Assembly (NCBI RefSeq): GCF_025175675.1
Contig: NZ_JANIOA010000001.1
Location: 124,001-188,000 of the forward strand
From: Sedimenticola hydrogenitrophicus
Lineage (GTDB): Bacteria > Pseudomonadota > Gammaproteobacteria > Chromatiales > Chromatiaceae
Length of the DNA stretch: 64,000 nt
Reading direction: 5' to 3'
A model generated the notes under the pieces. That model was not told where the DNA came from. It saw only the letters and a list, made by a program, of their open reading frames with translations, and made no database searches. Below, in pieces: positions 8,188-17,595 of this stretch; within the stretch, counting starts at the first letter, position 1, and each line of letters starts with the position of its first letter. The translations under genes were made by a program, and so were the position numbers.

Positions 8188-10110
8188 ATGACCATATTTG
8201 ACCATTATCAGGGCCGCTACGAGGCCGTCCAGGAATCCGAAATACCACTTGAAACCTATCTCGATCTCTGCAGAGAGGATAAATCGGTATACGCCTCCGC
8301 GGCGGAACGGCTGCTTATCGCAATCGGCGACCCGGTTCTGGTCGACACCAGCAAACACCCGCGCCTCAGCCGCATTTTCTCAAATAAGGTAATCAAGACC
8401 TACCCCAGCTTCAACGGATTTTACGGTATGGAAGATGCCATCGAGTCGGTGGTCTCCTTCCTACGTCACGCAGCCCAGGGTCTGGAAGAGAAAAAACAGA
8501 TCCTGTACCTGTTAGGCCCAGTGGGTGGTGGCAAGTCGTCCCTTGCCGAGCAACTCAAATACCTGATGGAGAAAGTTCCCTTTTATGCCTTAAAAGGTTC
8601 TCCGGTAAACGAGAGTCCACTGGGCCTATTCGACCCCGAGGAGGATGGCGAACTGATCCTCGAACGCTATGGCGTCCCGCGCAGATACCTGGACCATATC
8701 CCCAGTCCCTGGGCGGTCAAGCGCCTGCGCGAATATGGCGGCGACATCTCCAAGTTCAAGGTGGTCAAGCTGTGGCCGAGCCGGCTCAGCCAGACCGGTA
8801 TCGCGAAAACCGAACCGGGCGATGAAAACAACCAGGATATCTCCAGCCTGACCGGCAAGGTGGATATCAGAAAGCTAGATGAGTTCTCGCAGGACGATCC
8901 GGACTGCTACAGCTTCTCGGGCGGGCTCTGCCAGGCCAACCAGGGTCTGCTCGAGTTTGTCGAGATGTTCAAGGCGCCGATCAAGGTGCTGCATCCGCTG
9001 CTCACCGCCACCCAGGAGGGCAATTACAAGGGCACCGAAGGGATTTCCGCGATCCCGTTCGAAGGTATCATCCTCGCCCACTCCAATGAATCCGAATGGC
9101 AGAGCTTCAAAAATAACAAGAATAATGAGGCATTTCTCGACCGGGTGAATATCGTCAAGGTGCCCTACTGCCTGCGGGTCACCGAAGAGATCGAAATCTA
9201 TAAAAAACTGATTGCCAACTCCAGCCTGGCCGATGCCCCCTGCGCACCGGACACCCTGAAGATGATGGCCCAGTTCGCGGTCCTGACCCGACTGAAGGAG
9301 CCGGAGAACTCAAACATCTGGAGCAAGATGCGGGTCTACGATGGCGAGAATCTGAAGGATACCGATCCGAAGGCGAAAAGCCAGATGGAGTACAAAGACT
9401 ACGCCGGTGTCAACGAGGGCATGAGCGGCCTCAGTACCCGCTTCTCCTACAAGATACTCTCCAAGGTATTCAACTTCGACAATACCGAGATCGCCGCCAA
9501 CCCGGTACATCTGCTCTACGTGCTGGAGCAGCAGATCATGCAGGAGCAGTTTCCGCCGGAGTTGCAGGAGAAGTACCTGGAGTACATCAAGGGACATCTG
9601 GTACCCGAGTACATCAAGTTCATCGGCAAGGAGATCCAGACCTCCTACCTGGAGAGCTATTCCGAGTATGGCCAGAACATCTTCGACCGTTATGTCACCT
9701 ATGTGGATTACTGGTTGCAGGATCAGGAGTTCCGCGACCCGGATACCGGCGAGTTCCTCAATCGGGCCGCCCTCAATGATGAGCTGGAGAAGATCGAGAA
9801 ACCGGCCGGCATCTCCAATCCAAAGGATTTCCGCAACGAGATCGTCAATTTCGTACTGCGGGCCCGGGCCAACAACAACGGCAAGAACCCGAACTGGACC
9901 AGCTATGAGAAGCTGCGCACGGTGATCGAAAAGAAGATGTTCTCCAACACCGAAGAGCTGTTGCCGGTGATCAGTTTCAATGCCAAGGCCTCTACCGAGG
10001 ATCAGCAGAAACATGAGGACTTCATCAACCGAATGATAACCAAGGGTTACACACGCAAGCAGGTCCGCCTGCTCTCCGAGTGGTACCTGCGGGTACGTAA
10101 ATCGAACTAA
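8188..10110 (+). CDS. prkA: PrkA-type serine protein kinase (YeaG)
   Basis: This AAA+-like protein kinase belongs to the stress and nutrient-limitation set seen in enterobacteria as YeaG. The Walker A motif GPVGGGKSS lies at 110-118, with the PrkA N-terminal AAA domain before it and the kinase-like C-terminal domain after it. The 640 residues are close to the family length. The start ATG at 8188 follows GGAGGG by 8 bp; an ATG-less extension to 8143 is less likely. It leads a run with the VWA protein and SpoVR, the conserved prkA-yeaH-ycgB order. Confidence 0.92.
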   Translation: MTIFDHYQGRYEAVQESEIPLETYLDLCREDKSVYASAAERLLIAIGDPVLVDTSKHPRLSRIFSNKVIKTYPSFNGFYGMEDAIESVVSFLRHAAQGLEEKKQILYLLGPVGGGKSSLAEQLKYLMEKVPFYALKGSPVNESPLGLFDPEEDGELILERYGVPRRYLDHIPSPWAVKRLREYGGDISKFKVVKLWPSRLSQTGIAKTEPGDENNQDISSLTGKVDIRKLDEFSQDDPDCYSFSGGLCQANQGLLEFVEMFKAPIKVLHPLLTATQEGNYKGTEGISAIPFEGIILAHSNESEWQSFKNNKNNEAFLDRVNIVKVPYCLRVTEEIEIYKKLIANSSLADAPCAPDTLKMMAQFAVLTRLKEPENSNIWSKMRVYDGENLKDTDPKAKSQMEYKDYAGVNEGMSGLSTRFSYKILSKVFNFDNTEIAANPVHLLYVLEQQIMQEQFPPELQEKYLEYIKGHLVPEYIKFIGKEIQTSYLESYSEYGQNIFDRYVTYVDYWLQDQEFRDPDTGEFLNRAALNDELEKIEKPAGISNPKDFRNEIVNFVLRARANNNGKNPNWTSYEKLRTVIEKKMFSNTEELLPVISFNAKASTEDQQKHEDFINRMITKGYTRKQVRLLSEWYLRVRKSN

Positions 10111-10166
10111 CCAGCGAGGTGGCGCAAGCGAACAGCCGATAATATTTCAGTGTAAGGAAGTAATCT

Positions 10167-11432
10167 ATGGCCATGATCATTGACCGAAGACTTGACGGGC
10201 GCAACAAAAGTGCCGTAAACCGTCAGCGTCTGATGCGCCGGTACAAACAGCAGATAAAAAAATCCGTATCGGATGCCATCAATAAAAGATCCATCACCGA
10301 CACCCAGTCCGGTGAAAAGATCAATATTCCCGCCCGGGACGTCAAGGAACCGATCATCCATCACGGTCGCGGCGGCATTCACGAGCATGTGCACCCGGGC
10401 AACAAGCAGTTCAGCCAGGGCGACCGGGTCAAGCGCCCGGAACAATCGGGCCAGGGCGGAGGCGGTAGCCAGGCATCCAACTCCGGTGAAGGCGAGGATG
10501 ATTTCGGTTTCGAGATCTCCAAGGACGAGTATCTCGACCTGCTGTTTGAAGAGCTGGCACTGCCCAACCTGGTGAAGACCAAGGTGGTGGCGCAGTCCGC
10601 CAAGACGCTGGTCAGGGCCGGGTTCTCCAACACGGGTGTCGCATCAAACCTGAATCTGCTGCGCACCATGCGCCGCGCCAAGGGGCGTAAAATCGCCATT
10701 GCCTCGCCCTACAGCAAACGCTGCCGGGAGCTGGAGCAACTGCTGGAACAGGAGCTTGAAAGGAAGCCGCACAACGAAGAGAAGATCAAGAGCCTGCGGG
10801 AAGAGCTGGCACTGCTGCGCGCCCGCATCGAAACCATCCCCTTTATCGATACCTACGACCTGAAATTCAATCAGTTCATTCCGCAGCCCAAGCCGATCAC
10901 CCAAGCGGTCATGTTCTGCATCATGGACGTCTCTGGCTCCATGAGCCAGGCCACCAAGGATATCGCCAAGCGGTTTTTCATCCTGCTCTATCTGTTTCTC
11001 AGCCGCAGCTATGAAAGGACCGATGTGGTGTTCATCCGTCATCACACCTCGGCCAAGGAGGTGGACGAAGAGGAGTTCTTCTACTCGCGGGAAACCGGCG
11101 GCACCATCGTCTCCAGCGCCCTGAAGCTGATGCGTGATATCGTCCGTGACCGCTACCCCACCGAGGACTGGAACATCTACGCCGCCCAGGCCAGTGATGG
11201 CGACAACTGGGAAGATGACAGCGCCACCTGTCGCGATCTCATGATCGACTCGATCATGCCTTATCTGCAGTACTACGCCTATGTGGAGATACACAATCAG
11301 GAGCATCAGGGTTTATGGAGAGAGTACGAGAAGGTCGGCGCGCTGTTCGAAACCTTCTCCATGAAACAGATCCGGGATACCGGCGAGATCTATCCGGTCT
11401 TCCATGAACTCTTTAAAAGGCAAGAGGCATGA
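10167..11432 (+). CDS. yeaH: YeaH-type DUF444 protein with VWA domain
   Basis: This partner of PrkA has a conserved but poorly defined role. The N-terminus is basic and a glycine-rich stretch lies at about 94-110. The VWA domain has an MIDAS motif DVSGSMS from residue 254. YeaH proteins probably act with the kinase on protein assembly or as an adaptor; that is inference. The stop TGA overlaps the ATG of a 25-residue leader ORF (gcATGA), which in turn overlaps spoVR. Confidence 0.9.
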   Translation: MAMIIDRRLDGRNKSAVNRQRLMRRYKQQIKKSVSDAINKRSITDTQSGEKINIPARDVKEPIIHHGRGGIHEHVHPGNKQFSQGDRVKRPEQSGQGGGGSQASNSGEGEDDFGFEISKDEYLDLLFEELALPNLVKTKVVAQSAKTLVRAGFSNTGVASNLNLLRTMRRAKGRKIAIASPYSKRCRELEQLLEQELERKPHNEEKIKSLREELALLRARIETIPFIDTYDLKFNQFIPQPKPITQAVMFCIMDVSGSMSQATKDIAKRFFILLYLFLSRSYERTDVVFIRHHTSAKEVDEEEFFYSRETGGTIVSSALKLMRDIVRDRYPTEDWNIYAAQASDGDNWEDDSATCRDLMIDSIMPYLQYYAYVEIHNQEHQGLWREYEKVGALFETFSMKQIRDTGEIYPVFHELFKRQEA

Positions 11433-11506
11433 AAAATTGGCAGGACAGGCAATTTTCACGGCCGCAGGCCGCCCGTCAGGGTGCGGCACAGGGAGGTGCC
11501 GCATGA
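11429..11506 (+). CDS. 25-residue leader ORF coupling yeaH to spoVR
   Basis: This is a short frame beginning MKNWQDRQFS and ending at TGA 11504-11506. Its ATG overlaps the yeaH stop and its stop overlaps the spoVR ATG. Within it, GCGGCAC-AGGGAG-GTGCCGC can fold into a 7-bp stem with the ribosome binding site in the loop. The first 14 nt (GCATGAAAAATTGG) and the CACAGGGAGGTGCCG block recur before copA at 50791-50824. No ribosome binding site of its own is evident beyond the upstream gene. Whether it is translated is unknown. Confidence 0.5.
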   Translation: MKNWQDRQFSRPQAARQGAAQGGAA

Positions 11507-13083
11507 ACACCCCCAGCGGCAAACCGGGCGCCGATGGCAATAGGCGGACCGATACCCCTCCCGGGCGACGGGTCTTATCCACCGAGTCGGACTGGACCTT
11601 CGATCTGATCGAGGAGTACAACCAGGAGATCGAACGCATCGCCAAGGAGGTCTACCACCTGGACTGCTACCCGGTGCAACTGGAACTGATCTCCAGCGAA
11701 CAGATGATGGATGCCTACGCCTCGGTGGGCATGCCGATCGGCTATAACCACTGGAGTTTCGGCAAACAGTTCGTCATTACGGAAAAGAACTATAAACGGG
11801 GCCAGATGAATCTGGCCTACGAGATCGTCATCAACTCCAATCCCTGCATCGCCTACCTGATGGAGGAGAACACCATGACCATGCAGGCGTTGGTGATCGC
11901 CCACGCCGCCTATGGCCATAACAGCTTTTTCAAGGGCAACTACCTGTTCAAGATCTGGACCGATGCCGAGGCGATCATCGATTATCTGATATTCGCCAAG
12001 AACTATGTCGCCGAATGCGAGGAGAAGTATGGCATCCAGGAGGTGGAGGAGATTCTCGATTCCTGCCACGCGCTGATGAATTTCGGTGTCGACCGCTACA
12101 AGCGCCGCGCCGGCGAGACCCTGGAGGATGAGCCCCGGGTTCAGTCGGACCGGGAACTGATACTGCAGCACCATGTGAATGAGTTATGGCGTCAGCTGAA
12201 CATCAATGAGCCGGAAAAGAAGGAGAATCAAACCAAGCGGATTCCACCCGAGCCGCAGGAAAACATTCTCTACTTCCTGGAGAAAAACGCACCTCTGCTG
12301 AAACCGTGGCAGCGCGAGATCATACGCGTCGTGCGCAAGATCGCCCAGTATTTCTATCCGCAACGACAGACCCAGGTGATGAACGAGGGCTGGGCCTGCT
12401 TCTGGCACTACACCATCTTGAACCACATGTATGACGAAGGGCTGATCAACGATTCAGCCATGCTGGAATTCATGCACACCCATACCAATGTCATCTCCCA
12501 GCCGGATTTCGACAGCCCCTACTATTCCGGTATCAACCCCTACGCCCTGGGGTTCAAGATGATGATGGATATCCGGCGCATCTGCGAGGACCCGACGGAA
12601 GAGGATCTGCAGTGGTTCCCGGACATCGCCCATACGAACTGGCGGGAGACCCTCGACTTCGCCATGCGCAATTTCAAGGACGAGAGCTTTATCGGCCAAT
12701 ACCTGTCACCGCGGCTGATCCGCGAGTTCCGTCTCTTCTCGGTGCTGGATGACGACCGCGAGGAGACCCTGGGCATCTCGGCCATTCACGATGAAGTGGG
12801 CTATCGGGCGGTACGGGAAAAACTGAGCGCCCAGTACAATCTGAGCCATCGGGAGCCCAATCTTCAGGTGTTCAATGTGGATCATCAGGGGGACCGGACC
12901 CTGACACTCAGGTATTATCAGGATAAGAACCGACCACTCTCGGACACCACCGAAGAGGTAATCAAGCACCTGCACCGGCTATGGGGCTTCAAAGTGGAGA
13001 TCGAAACGGTCGAGGAGGATGGCGGCACCGAGATCACCCACCGCTGTCCCAAACCGGTCAGCGAGGAACTGACCATCAATTAA
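11503..13083 (+). CDS. SpoVR family protein (YcgB)
   Basis: This is a member of the SpoVR/YcgB family, conserved with PrkA and YeaH in proteobacteria; the biochemical role is not established. The sequence has the family's HAAYGHNSFFKGNYLFK block, MNEGWACFWHYTILNHMYD, and the Asn/Tyr-rich SGINPYALGFKMM segment. ATG at 11503 is preferred: GGGAGG lies 5 bp upstream and the N-terminal region before it (from 11404) is unlike the family. At 526 residues it fits the usual length. It is translationally coupled to the leader ORF. Confidence 0.88.
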   Translation: MNTPSGKPGADGNRRTDTPPGRRVLSTESDWTFDLIEEYNQEIERIAKEVYHLDCYPVQLELISSEQMMDAYASVGMPIGYNHWSFGKQFVITEKNYKRGQMNLAYEIVINSNPCIAYLMEENTMTMQALVIAHAAYGHNSFFKGNYLFKIWTDAEAIIDYLIFAKNYVAECEEKYGIQEVEEILDSCHALMNFGVDRYKRRAGETLEDEPRVQSDRELILQHHVNELWRQLNINEPEKKENQTKRIPPEPQENILYFLEKNAPLLKPWQREIIRVVRKIAQYFYPQRQTQVMNEGWACFWHYTILNHMYDEGLINDSAMLEFMHTHTNVISQPDFDSPYYSGINPYALGFKMMMDIRRICEDPTEEDLQWFPDIAHTNWRETLDFAMRNFKDESFIGQYLSPRLIREFRLFSVLDDDREETLGISAIHDEVGYRAVREKLSAQYNLSHREPNLQVFNVDHQGDRTLTLRYYQDKNRPLSDTTEEVIKHLHRLWGFKVEIETVEEDGGTEITHRCPKPVSEELTIN

Positions 13084-13113
13084 CGCCATTCTGCCGTAGC
13101 ACGCCAATCCGGA

Positions 13114-14325
13114 ATGGGCGACAATCTGCCCATGAACACCACGATCACCCGCCCTTGGCAACGCCCCGACATCCTGCTGATGCTGATGGCCGCCGCTGTG
13201 CCCATCAGTTTTGCCGCCTGGCAGGCACTGCTGAACAACTTCGCCATCGAGATGGCGGCCTTCACTGGCAAGGAGATGGGCATACTGCAGAGCCTGCGCG
13301 AAATTCCCGGCTTTCTCGCCTTCGGCGTCATCTTCCTGTTGCTGCTGTTCCGCGAGCAGACCCTGGCCTTTATCTCCCTGCTGCTGCTTGGCATCGGCAC
13401 CGCCCTGACCGGCTTCTTCCCCTCGGTGATCGGCCTCTACCTCACCACCATCGTGATGTCGATCGGCTTCCACTATTACGAGACCCTGCAGACCTCGCTG
13501 GCCCTGCAGTGGCTGGACAAACAGGCCTCCGCCGAGGCCCTGGGACGGCTGATCGCCACCGGCTCTTTTGCCGCCATCCTCACCTTCGGCCTGATCTGGC
13601 TGGGCAACGACCTGTTGCAACTCGACTACCGCTGGCTCTACCTGCTGACCGGTGGCATCACGGTGGCCATCGGCCTCATCGCCTGGCGGGCCTTTCCACG
13701 CTTTCCGCAGCACACCGAGCAGCACAAGCACATGGTACTGCGGCGCCGTTACTGGCTCTTCTACGCCCTCACCTTCATGTCCGGCGCCCGGCGCCAGATC
13801 TTCGTGGTATTCGCCGGCTTTCTGATGGTGGAGAAATTCGGCTACTCGGTCAGCGATATCGCCCTGCTGTTCCTGCTCAACGCCTCGCTGAACGTGCTGT
13901 TCGCCCGGCGCATCGGCCGGCTGGTGGGACGGATCGGGGAGCGCAATGCCCTGCTGATCGAATATACCGGACTGATCCTGGTGTTTAGCGGCTACGCCCT
14001 AGTCGAGCAGGCCGGACTGGCGGCCGGGCTCTATGTCCTGGATCACCTGTTCTTCGCCATGGCCATCGCCCTCAAGACCTATTTCCAGAAGATCGCCGCC
14101 CCCCAGGATATCGCCGCCACCGCCGGGGTCAGCTTCTCCATCAACCATATCGCGGCGGTGGCAATTCCGGCCAGCTTTGGCCTGCTCTGGCTGGCCTCGC
14201 CGGCGCTGGTATTCTATGCCGGGGCGGCCATGGCCCTGGTCTCGCTGCTGCTCTCGCTGCTGATCCCGGATACCCCGGAGATCGGCTGCGAACACCGCTT
14301 CTCCCGCCTGGTGGCGGAACGCTGA
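13114..14325 (+). CDS. MFS transporter
   Basis: This inner-membrane carrier has about twelve hydrophobic segments in roughly 403 residues, with the basic inter-half loop near 195-210 and an RRIGRLVGRIGER loop typical of major facilitator proteins. The substrate is unknown. The start could be 13114 or ATG 13132; neither has a strong ribosome binding site. It lies 30 bp after spoVR and may be transcribed with it. The TetR promoter and operator follow. Confidence 0.8.
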   Translation: MGDNLPMNTTITRPWQRPDILLMLMAAAVPISFAAWQALLNNFAIEMAAFTGKEMGILQSLREIPGFLAFGVIFLLLLFREQTLAFISLLLLGIGTALTGFFPSVIGLYLTTIVMSIGFHYYETLQTSLALQWLDKQASAEALGRLIATGSFAAILTFGLIWLGNDLLQLDYRWLYLLTGGITVAIGLIAWRAFPRFPQHTEQHKHMVLRRRYWLFYALTFMSGARRQIFVVFAGFLMVEKFGYSVSDIALLFLLNASLNVLFARRIGRLVGRIGERNALLIEYTGLILVFSGYALVEQAGLAAGLYVLDHLFFAMAIALKTYFQKIAAPQDIAATAGVSFSINHIAAVAIPASFGLLWLASPALVFYAGAAMALVSLLLSLLIPDTPEIGCEHRFSRLVAER

Positions 14326-14341
14326 TCCGACGTCCGATCGA

Positions 14342-14397
14342 TTGACAGATCTGTTTCTTTGACTAGAATTGACGATTCGTCAGTGACGAATCGTCAA
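14342..14397 (+). promoter_or_regulatory. Sigma-70 promoter and TetR operator
   Basis: TTGACA at 14342-14347 and TAGAAT at 14364-14369, spaced 16 bp, look like a near-consensus promoter. Immediately downstream is a perfect inverted repeat with 14-nt arms, TTGACGATTCGTCA (14369-14382) and its complement (14384-14397), separated by one base. Its position over the transcription start suits autorepression by the TetR protein 27 bp downstream. Confidence 0.8.
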
Positions 14398-14423
14398 CTT
14401 ACCAGCAGATACCAGGTTTTTTC

Positions 14424-15158
14424 ATGGGCCCAAGAACGGTCAAATCGGAACAACTGCAGGCACGCGAGCGGGAACTGATCGAGACCGCCCTGGGCATCAT
14501 GGAGCAGGAGGGTACTTCCGGGCTGACCATGGACAAGGTGGCCGCCCGGGTCCCCTACTCCAAGGGCACGGTCTACAACCACTTCCGCAGCCGCGAGGAT
14601 CTGCTCACCAGCATCTGCAATGCCAGCATGGAGACCCTGGTGGAACTGTTCACCCGAGCCATCGGATTCCAGGGGAGTACCCGGGAGCGGCTGCTGGCGG
14701 TGCACTACGCCTATCTGTTGCACGCCCTGCTCGACCCCACCCAGTTCATGCTGGTGATCTCGGCCAAGACCGCCAACCTGATCGAGCGCACCTCGGAGCG
14801 CCGACTCGCCGCGCACCACGAACTGGAGGGACGGCTGATGGGTCCCATGCTCGAACTGGTGGACGAGGCCATTGCCGCGGGAGAGCTGACGCCCGCCCCG
14901 CACCTGGATCGCCGGCAGATCGTGTTCACCAACTGGGCGGGGAGTTTCGGTGTCATCTCCCTGCTGATCAACAGCCAGGACCAATGCAGCGCACGGGAAG
15001 ACCTGGATGCCGGAACCGAACTGTTCAACCACGTCAACCTGCTGCTGGACGGCATGCAGTGGCGACCCATGAGCTCCGACTGGCACTATGACCAGACCCT
15101 GAAACGGATCGGGGCGGAGATATTTCCCGGAGAATCGACGCTGATCGACACGCCGTGA
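14424..15158 (+). CDS. TetR/AcrR family regulator of the RND export operon
   Basis: This DNA-binding repressor has an N-terminal helix-turn-helix (TMDKVAARVPYSKGTVYNHF at about 35-54) and a ligand-binding C-terminal half. It lies first in a same-strand run with an RND-type exporter, a LolA-like protein and an outer-membrane protein, so it very likely controls that operon through the palindrome just upstream of its start. The inducer is unknown. A C-terminal tail of about 30 residues is proline and tryptophan rich. Confidence 0.88.
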   Translation: MGPRTVKSEQLQARERELIETALGIMEQEGTSGLTMDKVAARVPYSKGTVYNHFRSREDLLTSICNASMETLVELFTRAIGFQGSTRERLLAVHYAYLLHALLDPTQFMLVISAKTANLIERTSERRLAAHHELEGRLMGPMLELVDEAIAAGELTPAPHLDRRQIVFTNWAGSFGVISLLINSQDQCSAREDLDAGTELFNHVNLLLDGMQWRPMSSDWHYDQTLKRIGAEIFPGESTLIDTP

Positions 15159-15267
15159 AGCCAATTGTCCCGGCAAGCCACCAGGGCCGAGTAGCGGCTC
15201 CCGGATCAACCCAAACCGCACAGGCGTGACCGCCGCATTCAGGTGCACATTCAAGGAGAAAGCGCAT

Positions 15268-17595
15268 ATGCACCAGAAGTTGACACAATTCATCCTGAAG
15301 CATCCGGTACGGGTTATCGTGGCCACCCTCCTGCTGGTCGCCCTGGCGGTACCCGGCGCCCAGCACCTGGTGTTCAAGAGTGACTACCGGGTGTTTTTCG
15401 GCCAGGACAATCCGCAGCTGAACGCCTACGAGGCGATCCAGAGGATCTACAGCAAAAGCGACAACGTGGCCTTCGTCATCGCCCCGAAGGATGGCCGGGT
15501 ATTTACCGCCCGGCGGCTGGAGGCGATCAGGAAGCTCACCGAGGACTCCTGGCAGATTCCTTACTCCACCCGGGTCGACTCCATCACCAACTACCAGTAC
15601 AGCTATGCCGACGGCGACGAACTGATCGTCGAGGACCTGGCCCTGGAGCCCCGGGCAATGGATGCGGCCGCGCTGGAACGGGTGCGCGAGATCGCCGTCA
15701 ATGAACCGTTGCTGCGAAACAAGCTGATCTCGCCCCGGGCGCACGTGACCGTGGTCAACACCACGGTACAGCTGCCCGGAATATACCCGGTACAGGAGGT
15801 ACCGGAGGTTGCCGCGAAGGTCCACGAACTGCGCGACCAGTTCGTTGCGCTGAATCCGGACCTGACGGTCCATCTCTCCGGCCTGGTGATGATGAACAAC
15901 AGCTTTGCCGAGGCCTCCCTGAACGACAGCGCCACCCTGGTGCCGGTAATGTTCCTGATCGTGATACTGACCATCGGCCTGTTGCTGCGTACTATAACCG
16001 GTACCCTCTCCACGGTACTGGTCATCCTCTTCAGCATCGCCGTCACCATGGGGATTGCCGGCTGGACCGGCTTCTACCTGACCGGACCCTCCGCCAGCGC
16101 GCCGACCATGATCCTGACCCTGGCGGTGGCCGACTGCATCCATATACTCACCACCCTGTTCCACGAAATGCGCCAGGGGGTGGAGAAACGCCAGGCCATT
16201 CTCGACAGCCTGCGTATCAACTATCAGCCGATCTTCCTCACCAGCATCACCACCGCCATCGGTTTCCTGAGCATGAACTTCTCCGACTCCCCGCCGTTCC
16301 GGGATCTGGGCAATCTGGTCGCGTTGGGGGTGATGCTCGCGTTCGTCTTTTCCGTCACCCTGTTTCCGGCGCTGCTGGCGCTGCTGCCCCTGAAGGTGAA
16401 ACCCCACCGCGCCCGCGGCGACCGGATGCTGCACTTTGCCGACTTCGTGGTGCGCGGCCGTCGCTGGCTGCTGCCAGCCACCTCCCTGGTCATGCTCTCC
16501 GTCATGCTGTTCCTGCCGCAGAACCAGCTCAACGACGACTTCGTAAAGTATTTCGACACCTCAGTGCCGTTCCGCCAGGCCACCGACTTCATGCAGGAGA
16601 ACATCTCCGGCATGACCACCATGGAGATCTCCATCGACAGCGGCGAGTCCGGCGGTATCAACAACCCCGCCTTCTTGCGCAAGCTGGAACAGTTGAGCAG
16701 CTGGTTGCGCGCGCAACCGGAGACGGATCATGTCAATACCCTGAGTGACACCCTGAAACGGCTGAACCGCAACATGCACGGTGATGATCCGACCTGGTAT
16801 CGCCTCCCCGACAGTCGGCAACTGGCAGCCCAGTACCTGCTGCTGTACGAGATGTCCCTGCCCTACGGTCTGGACCTCAATAATCAGCTCAACGTGGATA
16901 AATCCTCCACCCGACTGGTCGCCACCTTCGAAAACCTTACCAGCAACGGGCAGATCGAGTTGGAGCAACGGATCCGTCACTGGCTCGAACTCAACCTCCC
17001 CGAATACCGCGTGGACATCGCCAGCCCGTCCCTGATGTTCGCCCATATCGGTCAGCGCAATATCCAGAGCATGCTGCTGGGCGTCACCGTGGCGCTGGTA
17101 TTGATCTCGCTGCTGCTGGGTATCGCCCTGCGCTCGGTCCGGTTCGGACTGATCAGCCTGCTGCCCAACCTGACACCGGCGGCGGTCGGCTTCGGTGCCT
17201 GGTATTTTATCGACGGACAGGTGGGCCTGGCACTGTCGGTGGTGGCCGGCATGACCCTCGGCATCGTGGTGGACGACACGGTGCATTTCCTCAGCAAGTA
17301 CCTGCGCGCACGCCGCGAACGCAACGCCAATCCCCATGAAGCGGTACGCTACGCCTTCAGCAGCGTCGGCCGGGCGCTGTGGATCACCACCCTGGTGCTG
17401 GTGTGCGGCTTCATGGTGCTGGCCCAGTCCACCTTCAAGCTCAACGCCGACATGGGACTACTGACGGCCCTGACCATCCTGATCGCACTGGCCATCGACT
17501 TTCTGTTCCTGCCGCCGCTGCTGATGAAACTCGACACCCATCCTCTCACCACCAAAGGAGCAATAGAGCATGAGGAGGCAAAGAATGCCGCTTAG
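15268..17595 (+). CDS. RND superfamily (MMPL-type) exporter
   Basis: This inner-membrane proton-driven exporter has about twelve transmembrane segments in two pseudo-repeats: a first helix at about 11-29, a cluster near 220-370, then the same pattern from about 400 with the cluster near 600-760. Two large periplasmic loops separate them. Members of this branch export hydrophobic compounds or lipids. ATG at 15268 follows AAGGAG by 9 bp; the extension to 15226 is unlikely. It overlaps the next gene by 11 bp. With the LolA-like protein and the barrel it probably moves a lipid or hydrophobic molecule across the envelope; this is inference from the gene set. Confidence 0.88.
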   Translation: MHQKLTQFILKHPVRVIVATLLLVALAVPGAQHLVFKSDYRVFFGQDNPQLNAYEAIQRIYSKSDNVAFVIAPKDGRVFTARRLEAIRKLTEDSWQIPYSTRVDSITNYQYSYADGDELIVEDLALEPRAMDAAALERVREIAVNEPLLRNKLISPRAHVTVVNTTVQLPGIYPVQEVPEVAAKVHELRDQFVALNPDLTVHLSGLVMMNNSFAEASLNDSATLVPVMFLIVILTIGLLLRTITGTLSTVLVILFSIAVTMGIAGWTGFYLTGPSASAPTMILTLAVADCIHILTTLFHEMRQGVEKRQAILDSLRINYQPIFLTSITTAIGFLSMNFSDSPPFRDLGNLVALGVMLAFVFSVTLFPALLALLPLKVKPHRARGDRMLHFADFVVRGRRWLLPATSLVMLSVMLFLPQNQLNDDFVKYFDTSVPFRQATDFMQENISGMTTMEISIDSGESGGINNPAFLRKLEQLSSWLRAQPETDHVNTLSDTLKRLNRNMHGDDPTWYRLPDSRQLAAQYLLLYEMSLPYGLDLNNQLNVDKSSTRLVATFENLTSNGQIELEQRIRHWLELNLPEYRVDIASPSLMFAHIGQRNIQSMLLGVTVALVLISLLLGIALRSVRFGLISLLPNLTPAAVGFGAWYFIDGQVGLALSVVAGMTLGIVVDDTVHFLSKYLRARRERNANPHEAVRYAFSSVGRALWITTLVLVCGFMVLAQSTFKLNADMGLLTALTILIALAIDFLFLPPLLMKLDTHPLTTKGAIEHEEAKNAA

